DNA of 64,000 nt from Caryophanales bacterium UBA6259 (lineage in GTDB: Bacteria > Bacillota > Bacilli > Tepidibacillales > Tepidibacillaceae): NCBI GenBank assembly GCA_002441135.1, contig DJVJ01000030.1, positions 9,739-73,738 of the forward strand, in the 5' to 3' direction. The notes below the pieces were generated by a model, which made no database searches, was not told the origin of the DNA, and worked only from the letters and a program-made list of their open reading frames with translations. The stretch's first letter is position 1, and each line of letters begins with the position of its first letter. This document shows positions 27,754-36,543 of this stretch, in pieces. The position numbers were made by a program, and so were the translations under genes.

Positions 27754-28521
27754 CTATATCACTTTTGCTTCATTACGAAGCAATTCTATTAATTCTTTTG
27801 ACTGATCTGCAAGTTCACCTTTAAGGATTCGTCCTGCTTCCTTTTTAGGTGGTAAGTAGATACTAATTTCTTCTGTTCTTGGCTGAACTTCATCATCACT
27901 TAAATTTAAGTCTTCGATTTCTAAACGCTCTAATGGCTTCTTTTTTGCCTTCATTATTCCTGGTAGAGAAGGATATCTTGGTTCATTTAATCCCTGTTGA
28001 GCCGCAATAATTACAGGAAGAACTGCTTCTACAATCTCTGTATCTCCTTCAACATCTCGTTCAACCACTACTTGAGTTCCACTTGCTTCCACTTTTACTG
28101 CCGTTCCAATATAAGGAATTCCTAACAATTCGCCAATTCGTTGAGGAACCTGACTTGATCCATCATCTACTGCCATATGACCACAAAGTATTAGATCATA
28201 TTCCTGTTCCTTAATGACACTAGATAGAATATTTGCTGCAGAAAACTCATCTAATGGTATATCTTCATTTTCTACAAGTATTGCTTTATCAGCTCCCATC
28301 GCCATTGCTGTGCGAATCGCACTTTCTGTTCTAGATGGCCCTAAAGAAACGATGGTTACTTCTCCTCCATCATTTTCTTTAATTTTAATTGCCTCTTCTA
28401 CCGCATATTCATCATAGGGATTAATAATAAATTCAATTCCATCCTCATTTACTTTTCCATCAGTTAATGTTATTTTTTCTTCTGTATCAAAGGTTTGTTT
28501 CATTAATACTAAGATGTTCAT
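27754..28521 (-). CDS. etfB: Electron transfer flavoprotein beta subunit
   Basis: A ~255-aa ETF beta subunit: MNILVLMKQTFDTEEKI, NPYDEYAVEEAIKIKE, and the signature around EYDLILCGHMAVDDGSSQVPQRIGELLGIP. ATG 28521 has GGAG seven bases upstream; an alternative ATG lies six bases earlier. Partner of EtfA, 14 bp downstream. Translated in the FadR-controlled unit. Confidence 0.95.
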   Translation of the reverse strand: MNILVLMKQTFDTEEKITLTDGKVNEDGIEFIINPYDEYAVEEAIKIKENDGGEVTIVSLGPSRTESAIRTAMAMGADKAILVENEDIPLDEFSAANILSSVIKEQEYDLILCGHMAVDDGSSQVPQRIGELLGIPYIGTAVKVEASGTQVVVERDVEGDTEIVEAVLPVIIAAQQGLNEPRYPSLPGIMKAKKKPLERLEIEDLNLSDDEVQPRTEEISIYLPPKKEAGRILKGELADQSKELIELLRNEAKVI

Positions 28522-28569
28522 CGTCATTCTCCTCTCTTTCTCCTTATTAAAGCCTCTTTTTATAATGAA

Positions 28570-29358
28570 TTAACGATCAACGAAAATAGGTTTACGTTTT
28601 TCAAAAAATGCTTTTACACCTTCTTGCTTATCTTCTGTAATACAAGCCTCAGCGAATTGATTTGCTTCTATTACTAAACCGTCCTGAAGGGAGTTATCTA
28701 ATCCCTGATTAACTGCAACCATCGCCTTTCCTATGGCAACTTTACTTTTACTCGCAATTTTTTGTGCCATTGACAAAGCTTCATCCATTAAAGATTCCGC
28801 CTTCACAACCTGGTTTACTAAACCAACCTGATAAGCATCTAAAGCAGAATATAAATCACCAGTTAATATCCACTCTAATGCAACCGCTTTATTAGTTAAT
28901 CGAGGCAATCGTTGTGTTCCACCAAATCCCGGAATAATTCCTAAATTAATTTCTGGTTGGCCAAACTTCGCTGTTTCAGAGGCGATCCGAATATGACATG
29001 CCATTGCTAACTCCATTCCACCACCCAAGCATGGACCATTCACTGCTGCAATTACTGGAATCTTCAGGTTTTCTATCTCATTAAATAGCTGTTGTCCTGC
29101 TTTCGCCAAGCGTTCTCCTTCTTCAAAGGAATCAATCTTCCCAATTTCCTTAATATCTGCGCCTGCAATAAACATTTTCCCATTGCCAGTTAATACAACA
29201 GCTTTAATCTGATCATTACTTTCAATCAAGTTAAGCGCTTCCTTTAATTCAGATAATGTAGCTGTACTTAAAGTATTGGCTGGTGGATGATCAATCGTAA
29301 TGATCGCAACATGGTCTTGAAATTCTAAATGAAGATTATTAAATGTCAAATCGTACAC
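28570..29358 (-). CDS. fadB: Enoyl-CoA hydratase
   Basis: A 262-aa crotonase-family enzyme with AGADIKEIGKIDSFEEGERL, the oxyanion/Glu region GGGMELAMACHIRIASETAKFGQPEINLGIIPGFGG split over residues ~105-145, and catalytic Glu residues in MELAMA and QPEINLG. Hydrates enoyl-CoA. Corresponds in position to B. subtilis fadB. AAAGGAG precedes a GTG (29358) with very short spacing; a TTG nine bases further is possible. Also the only separate crotonase in the window, so it may serve crotonyl-CoA. Confidence 0.93.
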   Translation of the reverse strand: MYDLTFNNLHLEFQDHVAIITIDHPPANTLSTATLSELKEALNLIESNDQIKAVVLTGNGKMFIAGADIKEIGKIDSFEEGERLAKAGQQLFNEIENLKIPVIAAVNGPCLGGGMELAMACHIRIASETAKFGQPEINLGIIPGFGGTQRLPRLTNKAVALEWILTGDLYSALDAYQVGLVNQVVKAESLMDEALSMAQKIASKSKVAIGKAMVAVNQGLDNSLQDGLVIEANQFAEACITEDKQEGVKAFFEKRKPIFVDR

Positions 29359-29364
29359 TCTCCT

Positions 29365-29952
29365 TTATTCTTTATTTAGCCCGTGAAGCAATAAAAAGTA
29401 CACATCATCTACTAATCCAAGCAAGTCATATTTCATTTCCTTCATTACCCATGAAGTTACAACTTCATCCAGGGTTCCAAAAATCATTTGTCTTGTTAAT
29501 GGAATATTTGTTTTTCCGTGAAACTTTCCTTGCTCTATTCCTAATTGAATTAAATCCTCCATTATCATGTTATATGCTTTTAAACTCTCACGAATTCCTT
29601 TCCTAATCTCTAAATTGGACTGACGCAATTCAATTTGAGTTACAACTGCAAGTGGATGGTCATTGGCTAGTTGCTTAAAATGCATATATATTAGTTTTTG
29701 GAGTTTTTCTTCTACAGTTGGAGCCTTATCCATTTCCTGTTTTACACGAGCAATAAATTTGCCCATTTTCTTTTGAAATAAGGAAATTAATATATCATCT
29801 TTTCCATTGAAATATAGATAAATAGTTCCATCAGCAACCTTGGCTTCTTTTGCAATTTTAGAAACTTGTGCTTGATGATAGCCATATTTTGCAATCACTC
29901 TAACAGCAGCCTCAATAATTGCATCAAATTTTTCGCCCGTTCTTTTAGCCAT
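29365..29952 (-). CDS. fadR: TetR-family fatty-acid regulator FadR
   Basis: A 195-aa TetR repressor strongly resembling B. subtilis FadR in its DNA-binding domain: IIEAAVRVIAKYGYHQAQVSKIAKEAKVADGTIYLYF (residues ~12-48, helix-turn-helix), then DILISLFQKKMGKFI. FadR represses beta-oxidation genes and is released by long-chain acyl-CoA. First gene of fadR-fadB-etfB-etfA, and its own promoter carries a FadR-like palindrome, implying autoregulation. A terminator separates it from lcfA, unlike the fused arrangement in B. subtilis. Confidence 0.93.
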   Translation of the reverse strand: MAKRTGEKFDAIIEAAVRVIAKYGYHQAQVSKIAKEAKVADGTIYLYFNGKDDILISLFQKKMGKFIARVKQEMDKAPTVEEKLQKLIYMHFKQLANDHPLAVVTQIELRQSNLEIRKGIRESLKAYNMIMEDLIQLGIEQGKFHGKTNIPLTRQMIFGTLDEVVTSWVMKEMKYDLLGLVDDVYFLLLHGLNKE

Positions 29953-29975
29953 ATCCTAACCTCTCTTATCCATAT

Positions 29976-29993
29976 TGAATGAATCATCATTCA
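29976..29993. promoter_or_regulatory. FadR operator at the fadR promoter
   Basis: TGAATGAATCATCATTCA matches the FadR consensus arms. It lies 24 bp before the fadR ATG and about 11 bp downstream of a TATAAC -10. Confidence 0.85.
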
Positions 29994-30004
29994 TATATAT
30001 TTAG

Positions 30005-30031
30005 GTTATAACTATTTTTTTAAAAAGTCAA
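30005..30031 (-). promoter_or_regulatory. fadR promoter
   Basis: On the minus strand TTGACT (30026-30031) precedes TATAAC (30005-30010), spacer 15 bp, somewhat short. The FadR palindrome covers the start-site region. Confidence 0.5.
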
Positions 30032-30082
30032 TATATTGTTAATTTTCAGATAATATTAGGCTTGTTTAGGCCTTCTTTAAAA

Positions 30083-30106
30083 AAAGACCCTAGTTAACTA
30101 GGGGAT
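30083..30106 (-). terminator. Terminator after lcfA
   Basis: The perfect 16-bp palindrome CCCTAGTTAACTAGGG (30088-30103) is followed on the minus strand by TCTTTTTTT. It isolates lcfA from fadR. Confidence 0.85.
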
Positions 30107-30128
30107 ATTTGTTAACCAGCTAGTTATG

Positions 30129-31817
30129 TTATGCTGTATCCTCCTGTAACTTATCTAATTCCTCTTGTAGCAGTGTTCTACGTAATACTTTTCCTACAAT
30201 TGTTTTTGGTAAATCATTTCTAAACTCATAAAGCCGTGGCACTTTATATGATGCAAGATATTTCCGACAGAATTGATCAAGCTCATCTTCTGAGACGGTT
30301 TGATTATTTTTTAATACAATATATGCTTTCACCGTTTCTCCACGATATGGATCAGGTATTCCAATAACCGCTGCCTCTTGTACTGCTGGATGTTCAAATA
30401 ATATTTCTTCTACTTCTCGTGGATATATATTAAAGCCACCAGCAATAATCATATCTTTTTTGCGATCTACGATATAGAAATAACCTTCATCATCCACCTT
30501 TGCAACATCACCTGTTAACAACCAGCCATCTCGAAGTATTTTGTCTGTATCCTCTTGACGATGCCAATAACCCTTCATGATTTGTGGTCCAAATACTGCG
30601 AGCTCACCAATCTGACCGTCTTCTACCTCTTCCCAGGTTTCTGAATCAACAATTTTTGCCAAGGTATCTGGCCAAGGGATTCCAATACTTCCATTTTTCC
30701 TTTTTTCCCAGATTGGATTAGCATGTGTTACTGGCGATGATTCCGTAAGTCCATATCCTTCAACTAATCTTGCTCCTGTTAGCTTTTCAAATTTCTCCTG
30801 AACCTCTAATGGTAATGGTGCAGAACCGCTAATGCAGGCTTGAATGGATGAAAGATCATACTCTTTCACCTTAGGATGGTTATTAATCGCAATATACATT
30901 GTTGGTGCCCCTGGAAAGAAAGTAGGTTTTTCTTTTTGGATAAGCTGTAATACATCTTCTACATTAAACTTTGGAACCAATATCATTGTTCCTGCAATAT
31001 AAATGGTAAGATTCATTACCGCTGTCATCCCAAACACATGAAAAAATGGTAAAGCACCTAAAATTTTTTCTTTTCCTTTTTCCGCCTTATATAACCAAAA
31101 ACTTTCTTGTACAACATTAGCCACAAGGTTCTTATGAGTTAACATGACACCCTTAGCAACTCCTGTAGTGCCTCCCGTATACTGGAGTAGAGCAATATCC
31201 TCATCTGGGTTGACTTCTTCTAGAATGGGAGCTTCAGAAGAAGCTCTAATTAGAGTTGTAAACTGATAAACATTTTCTTTCATCTCAATCTTTAAATTGA
31301 TTCCATCCTTCTTCATTTTTAGAGGATAAAGATAATTTTTAGGAAAAGGTAAAAAGTCTTTAATACTAGTTACAATCACATGCTTTAAAGAAGTAAGCGG
31401 TTTCACATTCATTACTCTTGAATAAACTAAATCTAAAGCAATAATAACCTCTGCACCAGAATCCTTTAGTTGATGCTCAAGCTCCCTTTCAGTGTATAAA
31501 GGATTAGTTTGAACAACTACTGCTCCTAACATAAGTGCGCCATAATAGCTTATTACTCCTTGAGGAGAATTTGGAAGCATAATTGCAACTCGATCTCCCT
31601 TTTTTACTCCTAGCTTTTGCAAAGCATGGGCAAATTGATAGGATTTTTTTAGCAAGGCTTGATACGTGATTCTTTTTCCCATGAAATGGATCGCGTCCTG
31701 ATGTGGAAATTCATTGGCTGATTGTACCAACAGCTGTGCTAAAGATACCTTTGGATAATCAATGAAGATAGGAACTTCTTTTGGATAAGAAGCATACCAA
31801 GTCTCTTTATTTACCAT
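30129..31817 (-). CDS. lcfA: Long-chain fatty-acid-CoA ligase LcfA
   Basis: A 562-aa AMP-forming ligase. ATP-binding P-loop-like motif LQYTGGTTGVAKGVMLTHKN is at ~215, LVEGYGLTESSPVTH at ~340, GWLLTGDVAKVDDEGYFYIVDRKKDMII at ~425-450, and the catalytic Lys in KTIVGKVLRR near the end. Activates fatty acids for the FadE/FadN/FadA pathway. Order lcfA then fadR-fadB-etfB-etfA matches B. subtilis. Strong AAAGGAGGAAAG site before ATG. I found no FadR palindrome in its own upstream region. Confidence 0.95.
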   Translation of the reverse strand: MVNKETWYASYPKEVPIFIDYPKVSLAQLLVQSANEFPHQDAIHFMGKRITYQALLKKSYQFAHALQKLGVKKGDRVAIMLPNSPQGVISYYGALMLGAVVVQTNPLYTERELEHQLKDSGAEVIIALDLVYSRVMNVKPLTSLKHVIVTSIKDFLPFPKNYLYPLKMKKDGINLKIEMKENVYQFTTLIRASSEAPILEEVNPDEDIALLQYTGGTTGVAKGVMLTHKNLVANVVQESFWLYKAEKGKEKILGALPFFHVFGMTAVMNLTIYIAGTMILVPKFNVEDVLQLIQKEKPTFFPGAPTMYIAINNHPKVKEYDLSSIQACISGSAPLPLEVQEKFEKLTGARLVEGYGLTESSPVTHANPIWEKRKNGSIGIPWPDTLAKIVDSETWEEVEDGQIGELAVFGPQIMKGYWHRQEDTDKILRDGWLLTGDVAKVDDEGYFYIVDRKKDMIIAGGFNIYPREVEEILFEHPAVQEAAVIGIPDPYRGETVKAYIVLKNNQTVSEDELDQFCRKYLASYKVPRLYEFRNDLPKTIVGKVLRRTLLQEELDKLQEDTA

Positions 31818-31944
31818 AACTTTCCTCCTTTTTGATTTTAAAAATAATTTCTTATCTCTATTGTATTGGATTTCGATAATAAATTGTATATATTTTTCTA
31901 AAAATTTAAAATATTTTTTCTTTTCTGTTTTTTAATTGAAAATA

Positions 31945-32028
31945 AAAAAGCAAGAGCTAATTAAAAGCGAACTGCCCCCTGTCATGTATACAGGGGGCAG
32001 TTCGGAGAGCTAACAACTTTTGCTTTTT
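31945..32028. terminator. Nested GC-rich hairpin between the DUF6125-type gene and lcfA
   Basis: A 15-bp perfect stem (31968-31982 with 31990-32004, core CTGCCCCCTGT) has a 7-base loop. An outer AAAAAGCAA (31945-31953) / TTGCTTTTT (32020-32028) pair encloses it. It is the strongest stem in the window and far more GC-rich than its surroundings. It may terminate the minus-strand gene at 32056 or be a separate structured RNA. The rest of the gap is AT-rich lcfA leader. Confidence 0.6.
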
Positions 32029-32055
32029 AGACTTTATTCATTTCATTTGATTTCA

Positions 32056-32572
32056 CTATTTGTCTGTCTCAAGAGTAAAACGCCAAGCACAATAATATTG
32101 TCCATTATACGAATCTGGTGGGCAGGCAATCACTTCAGTTTTAATATTAGGGTCAATCGTATTCGCAAAACCAGCGTATTCTACAAGACCAACTGGCTTA
32201 CAAGGAAAAAGGGGAAGTCCTTTTCTTTTTCGTGCTTCCTGTACCCGACATTCTACCATTTTAAAAACTAACGTATTTTTATCCTCTCTAATCATTTCCT
32301 GTTTGTTTACTACAGAATATAACCGAAAGTTTAATGCCTTTTCTAGTGCATCAATCCCTCCATCTTTCTTCTAAACCCAGAAATTGCTTTATTCTTTTCC
32401 CTTCAATAACTGTGAATTTCTCCCATGCTTCAATATCCTTTTCTATTGCTTTTTCCATACCATCGGTTTTTTCAATCGCCTGAAACCACAGTCCATCATG
32501 AGCAAGCCATCTTTTACCGAAATCCTCTAATAAGGCAATGAGCTGTTCCTTACTCAGATCTTTGATTTCCAT
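32056..32572 (-). pseudogene. DUF6125-type cytosolic protein, interrupted by a one-base frameshift
   Basis: Two adjacent minus-strand frames are pieces of one protein. The first (to 32351) reads LLEDFGKRWLAHDGLWFQAIEK...EAWEKFTVIEGKRIKQFLGLEE. The second reads DALEKALNFRLYSVVNKQEMI, then ECRVQEARKRKGLPLFPCKP, IDPNIKT, CPPD and CAW. Removing one base of the TTT at 32365-32367 (AAA on the coding strand) joins them into a ~171-aa protein with the order of conserved segments I know from DUF6125. Function is unknown; the Cys positions suggest a metal site. It may be a real frameshift, a sequencing error in a short A run, or recoding. GGAGGGG ribosome site before the ATG at 32572. Confidence 0.75.
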
Positions 32573-32656
32573 TTCTTCCCCTCCTAACCTATTATCAAAA
32601 AAGAATAAATATTCTAAATTTTTAAATTAATTATATCACAAAAAATTAACGTAAAA

Positions 32657-32679
32657 AGGGTAACCAAAATGGTTACCCT
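32657..32679 (-). terminator. Terminator after the GGDEF-EAL gene
   Basis: AGGGTAACC pairs with GGTTACCCT across a 5-base loop; TTTTTACG follows on the minus strand. Confidence 0.8.
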
Positions 32680-32692
32680 GATTTAATACGTT

Positions 32693-35113
32693 TTATACCT
32701 TTAATAAGGAGCCAAATAATTCGTTCTTTTGGCTTTCAATTTGTTCAATCGTTCTTGGCGGACTAAAGTAATACCCTTGAATTTTATTGCAATTGTTTTT
32801 CATTAAATAATCTAATTGTTCCTTTGTTTCTACCCCTTCCGCGACAACATCTAGTTGAAGATGTTGAGCTATAGAGAGGATCATTGTAACGATTGCTCCA
32901 TTTTCAAGGTTATCTGGATTAATCTCGTTAATAAAGGAGCGATCAATTTTCAACGTGTGTATTGGTAATTGCTTTAGATAGCTTAAAGAAGAATAGCCTG
33001 TTCCAAAATCATCCATTGAAATATGAACACCAATTTGTTCTAAGGCCTTTAATTTTATAATAACTGTCTCAATATCATACATAGCAATAGATTCAGTAAT
33101 TTCTAATGTTAAATACCTCGGATCTAGCTTTGTTTCCTCTAAAATTCCTTTTACCTTATCCACAAAATCTGCTTGTGCAAACTGTCTAACAGATATATTA
33201 ACAGCGATATTAAATAATGGAAACCCTTGGTTTTCCCATGATTTCAATTGATTACAGGCAGATTTTAGTACCCATTCTCCTATCGGTATTATTAATCCGG
33301 TTTCCTCAGCTAATGGAATAAATTCTCCCGGAGATATAGCCCCTAATTCAGGATTATTCCAACGGATTAATGCTTCCATTCCAATAACAGTTTGCTCTTT
33401 TGCATCAAATTGAGGCTGATACATTAAATAAAATTGATCAAATGCTAATGCACTTCTTAATTCCTTTTCTATCATCATTTTTCGCTGATAGGTTTCATTC
33501 ATTTCTTTAGTAAAAAATTGATAACTATTTTTACCATGATCCTTTACATGATACATCGCAATATCTGCATTTTTTATTAATGTTTCTGCATTATTCCCAT
33601 CATCAGGGAAAAGACTAATTCCAATACTAGTCGTTACATAAACATCATGATCTATTAAAGTAAAGGAATGCGAAATACTCCGCATCAATCCTTCTATAAA
33701 AACAACAACCTCATCATAAGTAATTGCAGGAAGAATAATCGTAAATTCATCCCCACTTATTCGATACACCTTATTTCCCGAATCATAATTATTAACATAT
33801 TGTTGAAGTCTTTTAGCAAGCTTATGCAATAACAAATCCCCGGTATTATGGTTAAGGGTATCATTAATAAACTTAAATCGATCCACATCTAAAAATAAAA
33901 CAGCGATTTTTTGATCCTTCTCTTTAGCAACAAGTAAGGATTCATCTAAATCTAAATGAAACATTCTTCTATTAGGCAATCCTGTTAATGCATCATGAAA
34001 TGCCATATGTTTGATTCTTTCTTCAGATTGTTTTCTTTCTGTTATATCAGTAGCAATTCCTAATACTTGTTTACCATCCTGGAATACAATAGGAATTTTG
34101 GTCGTTTGAACCCAATGCTCGAAACCGTTTAAATCTTTAATTTTCCTTTCAGTATAGACACTCTTTTCTAAACTAGTTAGAACTGCTTGCTCATCCCGTT
34201 GATTGATCTCTACATCCTCTAAAAATAAATTAAAATCACTTTCATGTTGACCAATTAATTCTTCAGAGGATTGACCATAAAATTTAGCAAAGGATTGGTT
34301 TGCTAAGGTAATTCTTCCTTCTTCATCCTTTGCATAAATATAGTTAGGGTTGAGATTTATAATTGTTTTTAAAAATTCTTTTTGTCGATATAATGCATTA
34401 TTCATTTCCTTCACTGTTTTCACATGCATCATCGTAAACGCAAAAAGTACTGCGATTGCAAAAATTACTACCGCTATCGCACTAGCAAATAAACGAATAT
34501 TCTCAAAAAGATTTAATATACCAATTCCGTAACCAATGGACGTAGTTAATATAAAGGCAAATAAGAAGGAACGAGTATGTGATTTGCCCATTTTAATTGT
34601 CATAAAGAAACCAATAAGAATGCTCATAAAAAATAACATGACATTAATTTCAAAAACCCAGGATAATGAACCGTATACTGGGAATAAAAATGAGGTATGA
34701 TTGCTAGATTGTACTAAATATAAATGAGTAAAACCCTTCTCAGTCCAACCTATAAAATATGTAATAAAACTCCATAAATAAAGAATCGCAACGGTATAAC
34801 GGTTGATAAAAACACGCCAAATATGGGTGTTAAAATGATCAAATATACCATTAACTGCAACATATCCTACATAAAATAAAGTAGGTGTAAGCAAAATTGA
34901 ACCTATTCGAAGAAACCTAAACAGCCATTCAATCGTTTTAATAGGTAGTATTTCATGCGCATACAAAAACGCAACATCCATTTGCCAAATGGCAGCTAAA
35001 AGCAAGAAAAAAGACAACGCAAAAACTAGCTTTGTTTTTTCGAACATATATGTAATTATTATCGCCACTGATAATGGAATCAGTGCAACTGCTAGCATTA
35101 GAATAAAATACAT
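32693..35113 (-). CDS. Membrane PAS-GGDEF-EAL cyclic-di-GMP protein
   Basis: 806 aa with about seven membrane helices (residues ~1-230), a PAS domain (~245-365; INLNPNYIYAKDEEGRITLANQSFAKFYG), a GGDEF domain (~370-530) and an EAL domain (~545-800). The GGDEF signature reads SGDEF (YRISGDEF), a variant that has been shown active in some cyclases. The EAL domain keeps its key motifs (MEALIRW, DDFGTGYSSLSYLKQLP, KIDRSFI, EGVET), so phosphodiesterase activity is likely. It probably tunes cyclic-di-GMP in response to a membrane or PAS-bound signal. It starts 24 bp from the end of the ketosynthase gene and may be co-transcribed. Confidence 0.93.
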   Translation of the reverse strand: MYFILMLAVALIPLSVAIIITYMFEKTKLVFALSFFLLLAAIWQMDVAFLYAHEILPIKTIEWLFRFLRIGSILLTPTLFYVGYVAVNGIFDHFNTHIWRVFINRYTVAILYLWSFITYFIGWTEKGFTHLYLVQSSNHTSFLFPVYGSLSWVFEINVMLFFMSILIGFFMTIKMGKSHTRSFLFAFILTTSIGYGIGILNLFENIRLFASAIAVVIFAIAVLFAFTMMHVKTVKEMNNALYRQKEFLKTIINLNPNYIYAKDEEGRITLANQSFAKFYGQSSEELIGQHESDFNLFLEDVEINQRDEQAVLTSLEKSVYTERKIKDLNGFEHWVQTTKIPIVFQDGKQVLGIATDITERKQSEERIKHMAFHDALTGLPNRRMFHLDLDESLLVAKEKDQKIAVLFLDVDRFKFINDTLNHNTGDLLLHKLAKRLQQYVNNYDSGNKVYRISGDEFTIILPAITYDEVVVFIEGLMRSISHSFTLIDHDVYVTTSIGISLFPDDGNNAETLIKNADIAMYHVKDHGKNSYQFFTKEMNETYQRKMMIEKELRSALAFDQFYLMYQPQFDAKEQTVIGMEALIRWNNPELGAISPGEFIPLAEETGLIIPIGEWVLKSACNQLKSWENQGFPLFNIAVNISVRQFAQADFVDKVKGILEETKLDPRYLTLEITESIAMYDIETVIIKLKALEQIGVHISMDDFGTGYSSLSYLKQLPIHTLKIDRSFINEINPDNLENGAIVTMILSIAQHLQLDVVAEGVETKEQLDYLMKNNCNKIQGYYFSPPRTIEQIESQKNELFGSLLKV

Positions 35114-35136
35114 TTTATTAATTTCCCCCTACAATA

Positions 35137-36324
35137 CTACAAATAACGCGTTACAAAAAGACTTGTATTGTTTCCTCCATATCCATGAGTAGTAATTACA
35201 ACACTATCTACTTTCGTATGAATTATTTCTTTTACAATTGGTAAATCTTCGAATCCTTCTCCTTTTGTTTTAATCGTAGGAGGGATAATGTTATCTTCGA
35301 TACTAATTAATGCCGAAATAATTTGAATTGCTCCAGAGGATCCAAAGGCATGCCCAGTCATTCCTTTAATTGAAGTAATAGGAATGTTCCTACCAAAAAG
35401 CGAATGATGTGCAATTCTATCAATATGATCATTTTCCTGGAGGCCAAGTGCTTGACTATTAACATAGCTAGGTAACTGACTACCTATGGCTCCTTGGATT
35501 GCCTTTATCATGCTTTGACCGTCAATATCAGCCTGAAATAAAGGAAAACCAGCATTGTTGGAATATGCCCCTTCAAGTCTTCCATAAATAAAAGTACCGC
35601 GGTCTTTTGCATGTTCTTCACTTTCTAAAACGATTATCCCTGCACCCTCTGCCATTACAAAACCAGAATGAGCATCAGAAAAAGGAACCCCAGTATGACC
35701 AATCTCTGCGTTTTTTGCTAGATTTCTCAATTTTAAAAATCCATAGATACTCCAAGAACTTACAGAGGCATCTGCTCCGCCAACAATACACCGATCAACC
35801 ATTCCACTTTCAATTAGTAATTTACCCATTAAAATTGCATCAGAACTTGATGTGCACCCAGTGCTAACCGTATAAACTTGTCCGTTAATACCTAGATGAG
35901 AAGCTACTGCAGAAGATAAGGTATGCATATTTGCTAATGCGACACTATGTAATGGTAATTTTCTATAATCAGCACTGTATGGGGAATATTTCTCGATTTC
36001 CAACATACCACCAGCTGAAGAACCGATAATAATGGCTACACGATTAGAGTCCTCTCCTCGTAATCCCGCCATATCAATAGCATCATCAGCCGCCGCCATT
36101 GCCAATCGGCTCACTCTTGTATAGCGCTTATAATTTTTGCCTGATATATTTTCGAAGGTATCCTCAATTAATCCGACAACGACATTGGAACCGTCTGGAC
36201 CAGCTCCTGTTAATATTTGATGGGTACAGATTCCTTGCTTTAATACCTCTTGAAAATCCTTCTTATTGTCAATTTTAGGAGCTTTGATTCCGTAACCAGT
36301 AATTACCACTTTTCTTAAGTTCAA
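35137..36324 (-). CDS. Atypical beta-ketoacyl synthase (KAS II/FabF-like) lacking the first catalytic His
   Basis: ~395 aa from TTG 36324 (GAGGGGGAG four bases upstream). The fold of FabF-type ketosynthases is clear: KVVITGYGIKAP, the nucleophile Cys in VSTGCTSSSDA (~157), GADASVSSW, AEGAGIIVLESEEHAKDRG, SIKGMTGHAFGSSGA with the second His, and a terminal GYGGNNTSLF. The usual NAHGTST segment with the first active-site His is replaced by NSQALGLQEND. Condensation may therefore be altered or lost, leaving decarboxylation or acyl transfer. It is not a standard chain-length factor, since Cys is kept. No acyl carrier protein or other synthase gene is adjacent. Confidence 0.85.
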   Translation of the reverse strand: MNLRKVVITGYGIKAPKIDNKKDFQEVLKQGICTHQILTGAGPDGSNVVVGLIEDTFENISGKNYKRYTRVSRLAMAAADDAIDMAGLRGEDSNRVAIIIGSSAGGMLEIEKYSPYSADYRKLPLHSVALANMHTLSSAVASHLGINGQVYTVSTGCTSSSDAILMGKLLIESGMVDRCIVGGADASVSSWSIYGFLKLRNLAKNAEIGHTGVPFSDAHSGFVMAEGAGIIVLESEEHAKDRGTFIYGRLEGAYSNNAGFPLFQADIDGQSMIKAIQGAIGSQLPSYVNSQALGLQENDHIDRIAHHSLFGRNIPITSIKGMTGHAFGSSGAIQIISALISIEDNIIPPTIKTKGEGFEDLPIVKEIIHTKVDSVVITTHGYGGNNTSLFVTRYL

Positions 36325-36496
36325 GCTGCTCCCCCTCTTAGACCTTGTCAATTTACGTAGTTTTTTGACTGTCTTTGTCTTTTTTTACTATTGCTAAAAT
36401 TGTAATTGAAATAAACTTTACGTAACAGAGTCTAATGGTACAGGACTTTGGATTCATAATTTGCTAAAATTTTTAGAAAAGCTAACCTAAAAAAAT

Positions 36497-36523
36497 AAAG
36501 GAAATCGACTTTCGATTCCCTTT
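36497..36523 (-). terminator. Terminator after the GNAT gene
   Basis: A 12-bp near-perfect stem (36497-36508 with 36512-36523), followed on the minus strand by TATTTTTTT. Confidence 0.75.
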
Positions 36524-36543
36524 ACTTATCAATACTGAATTAA

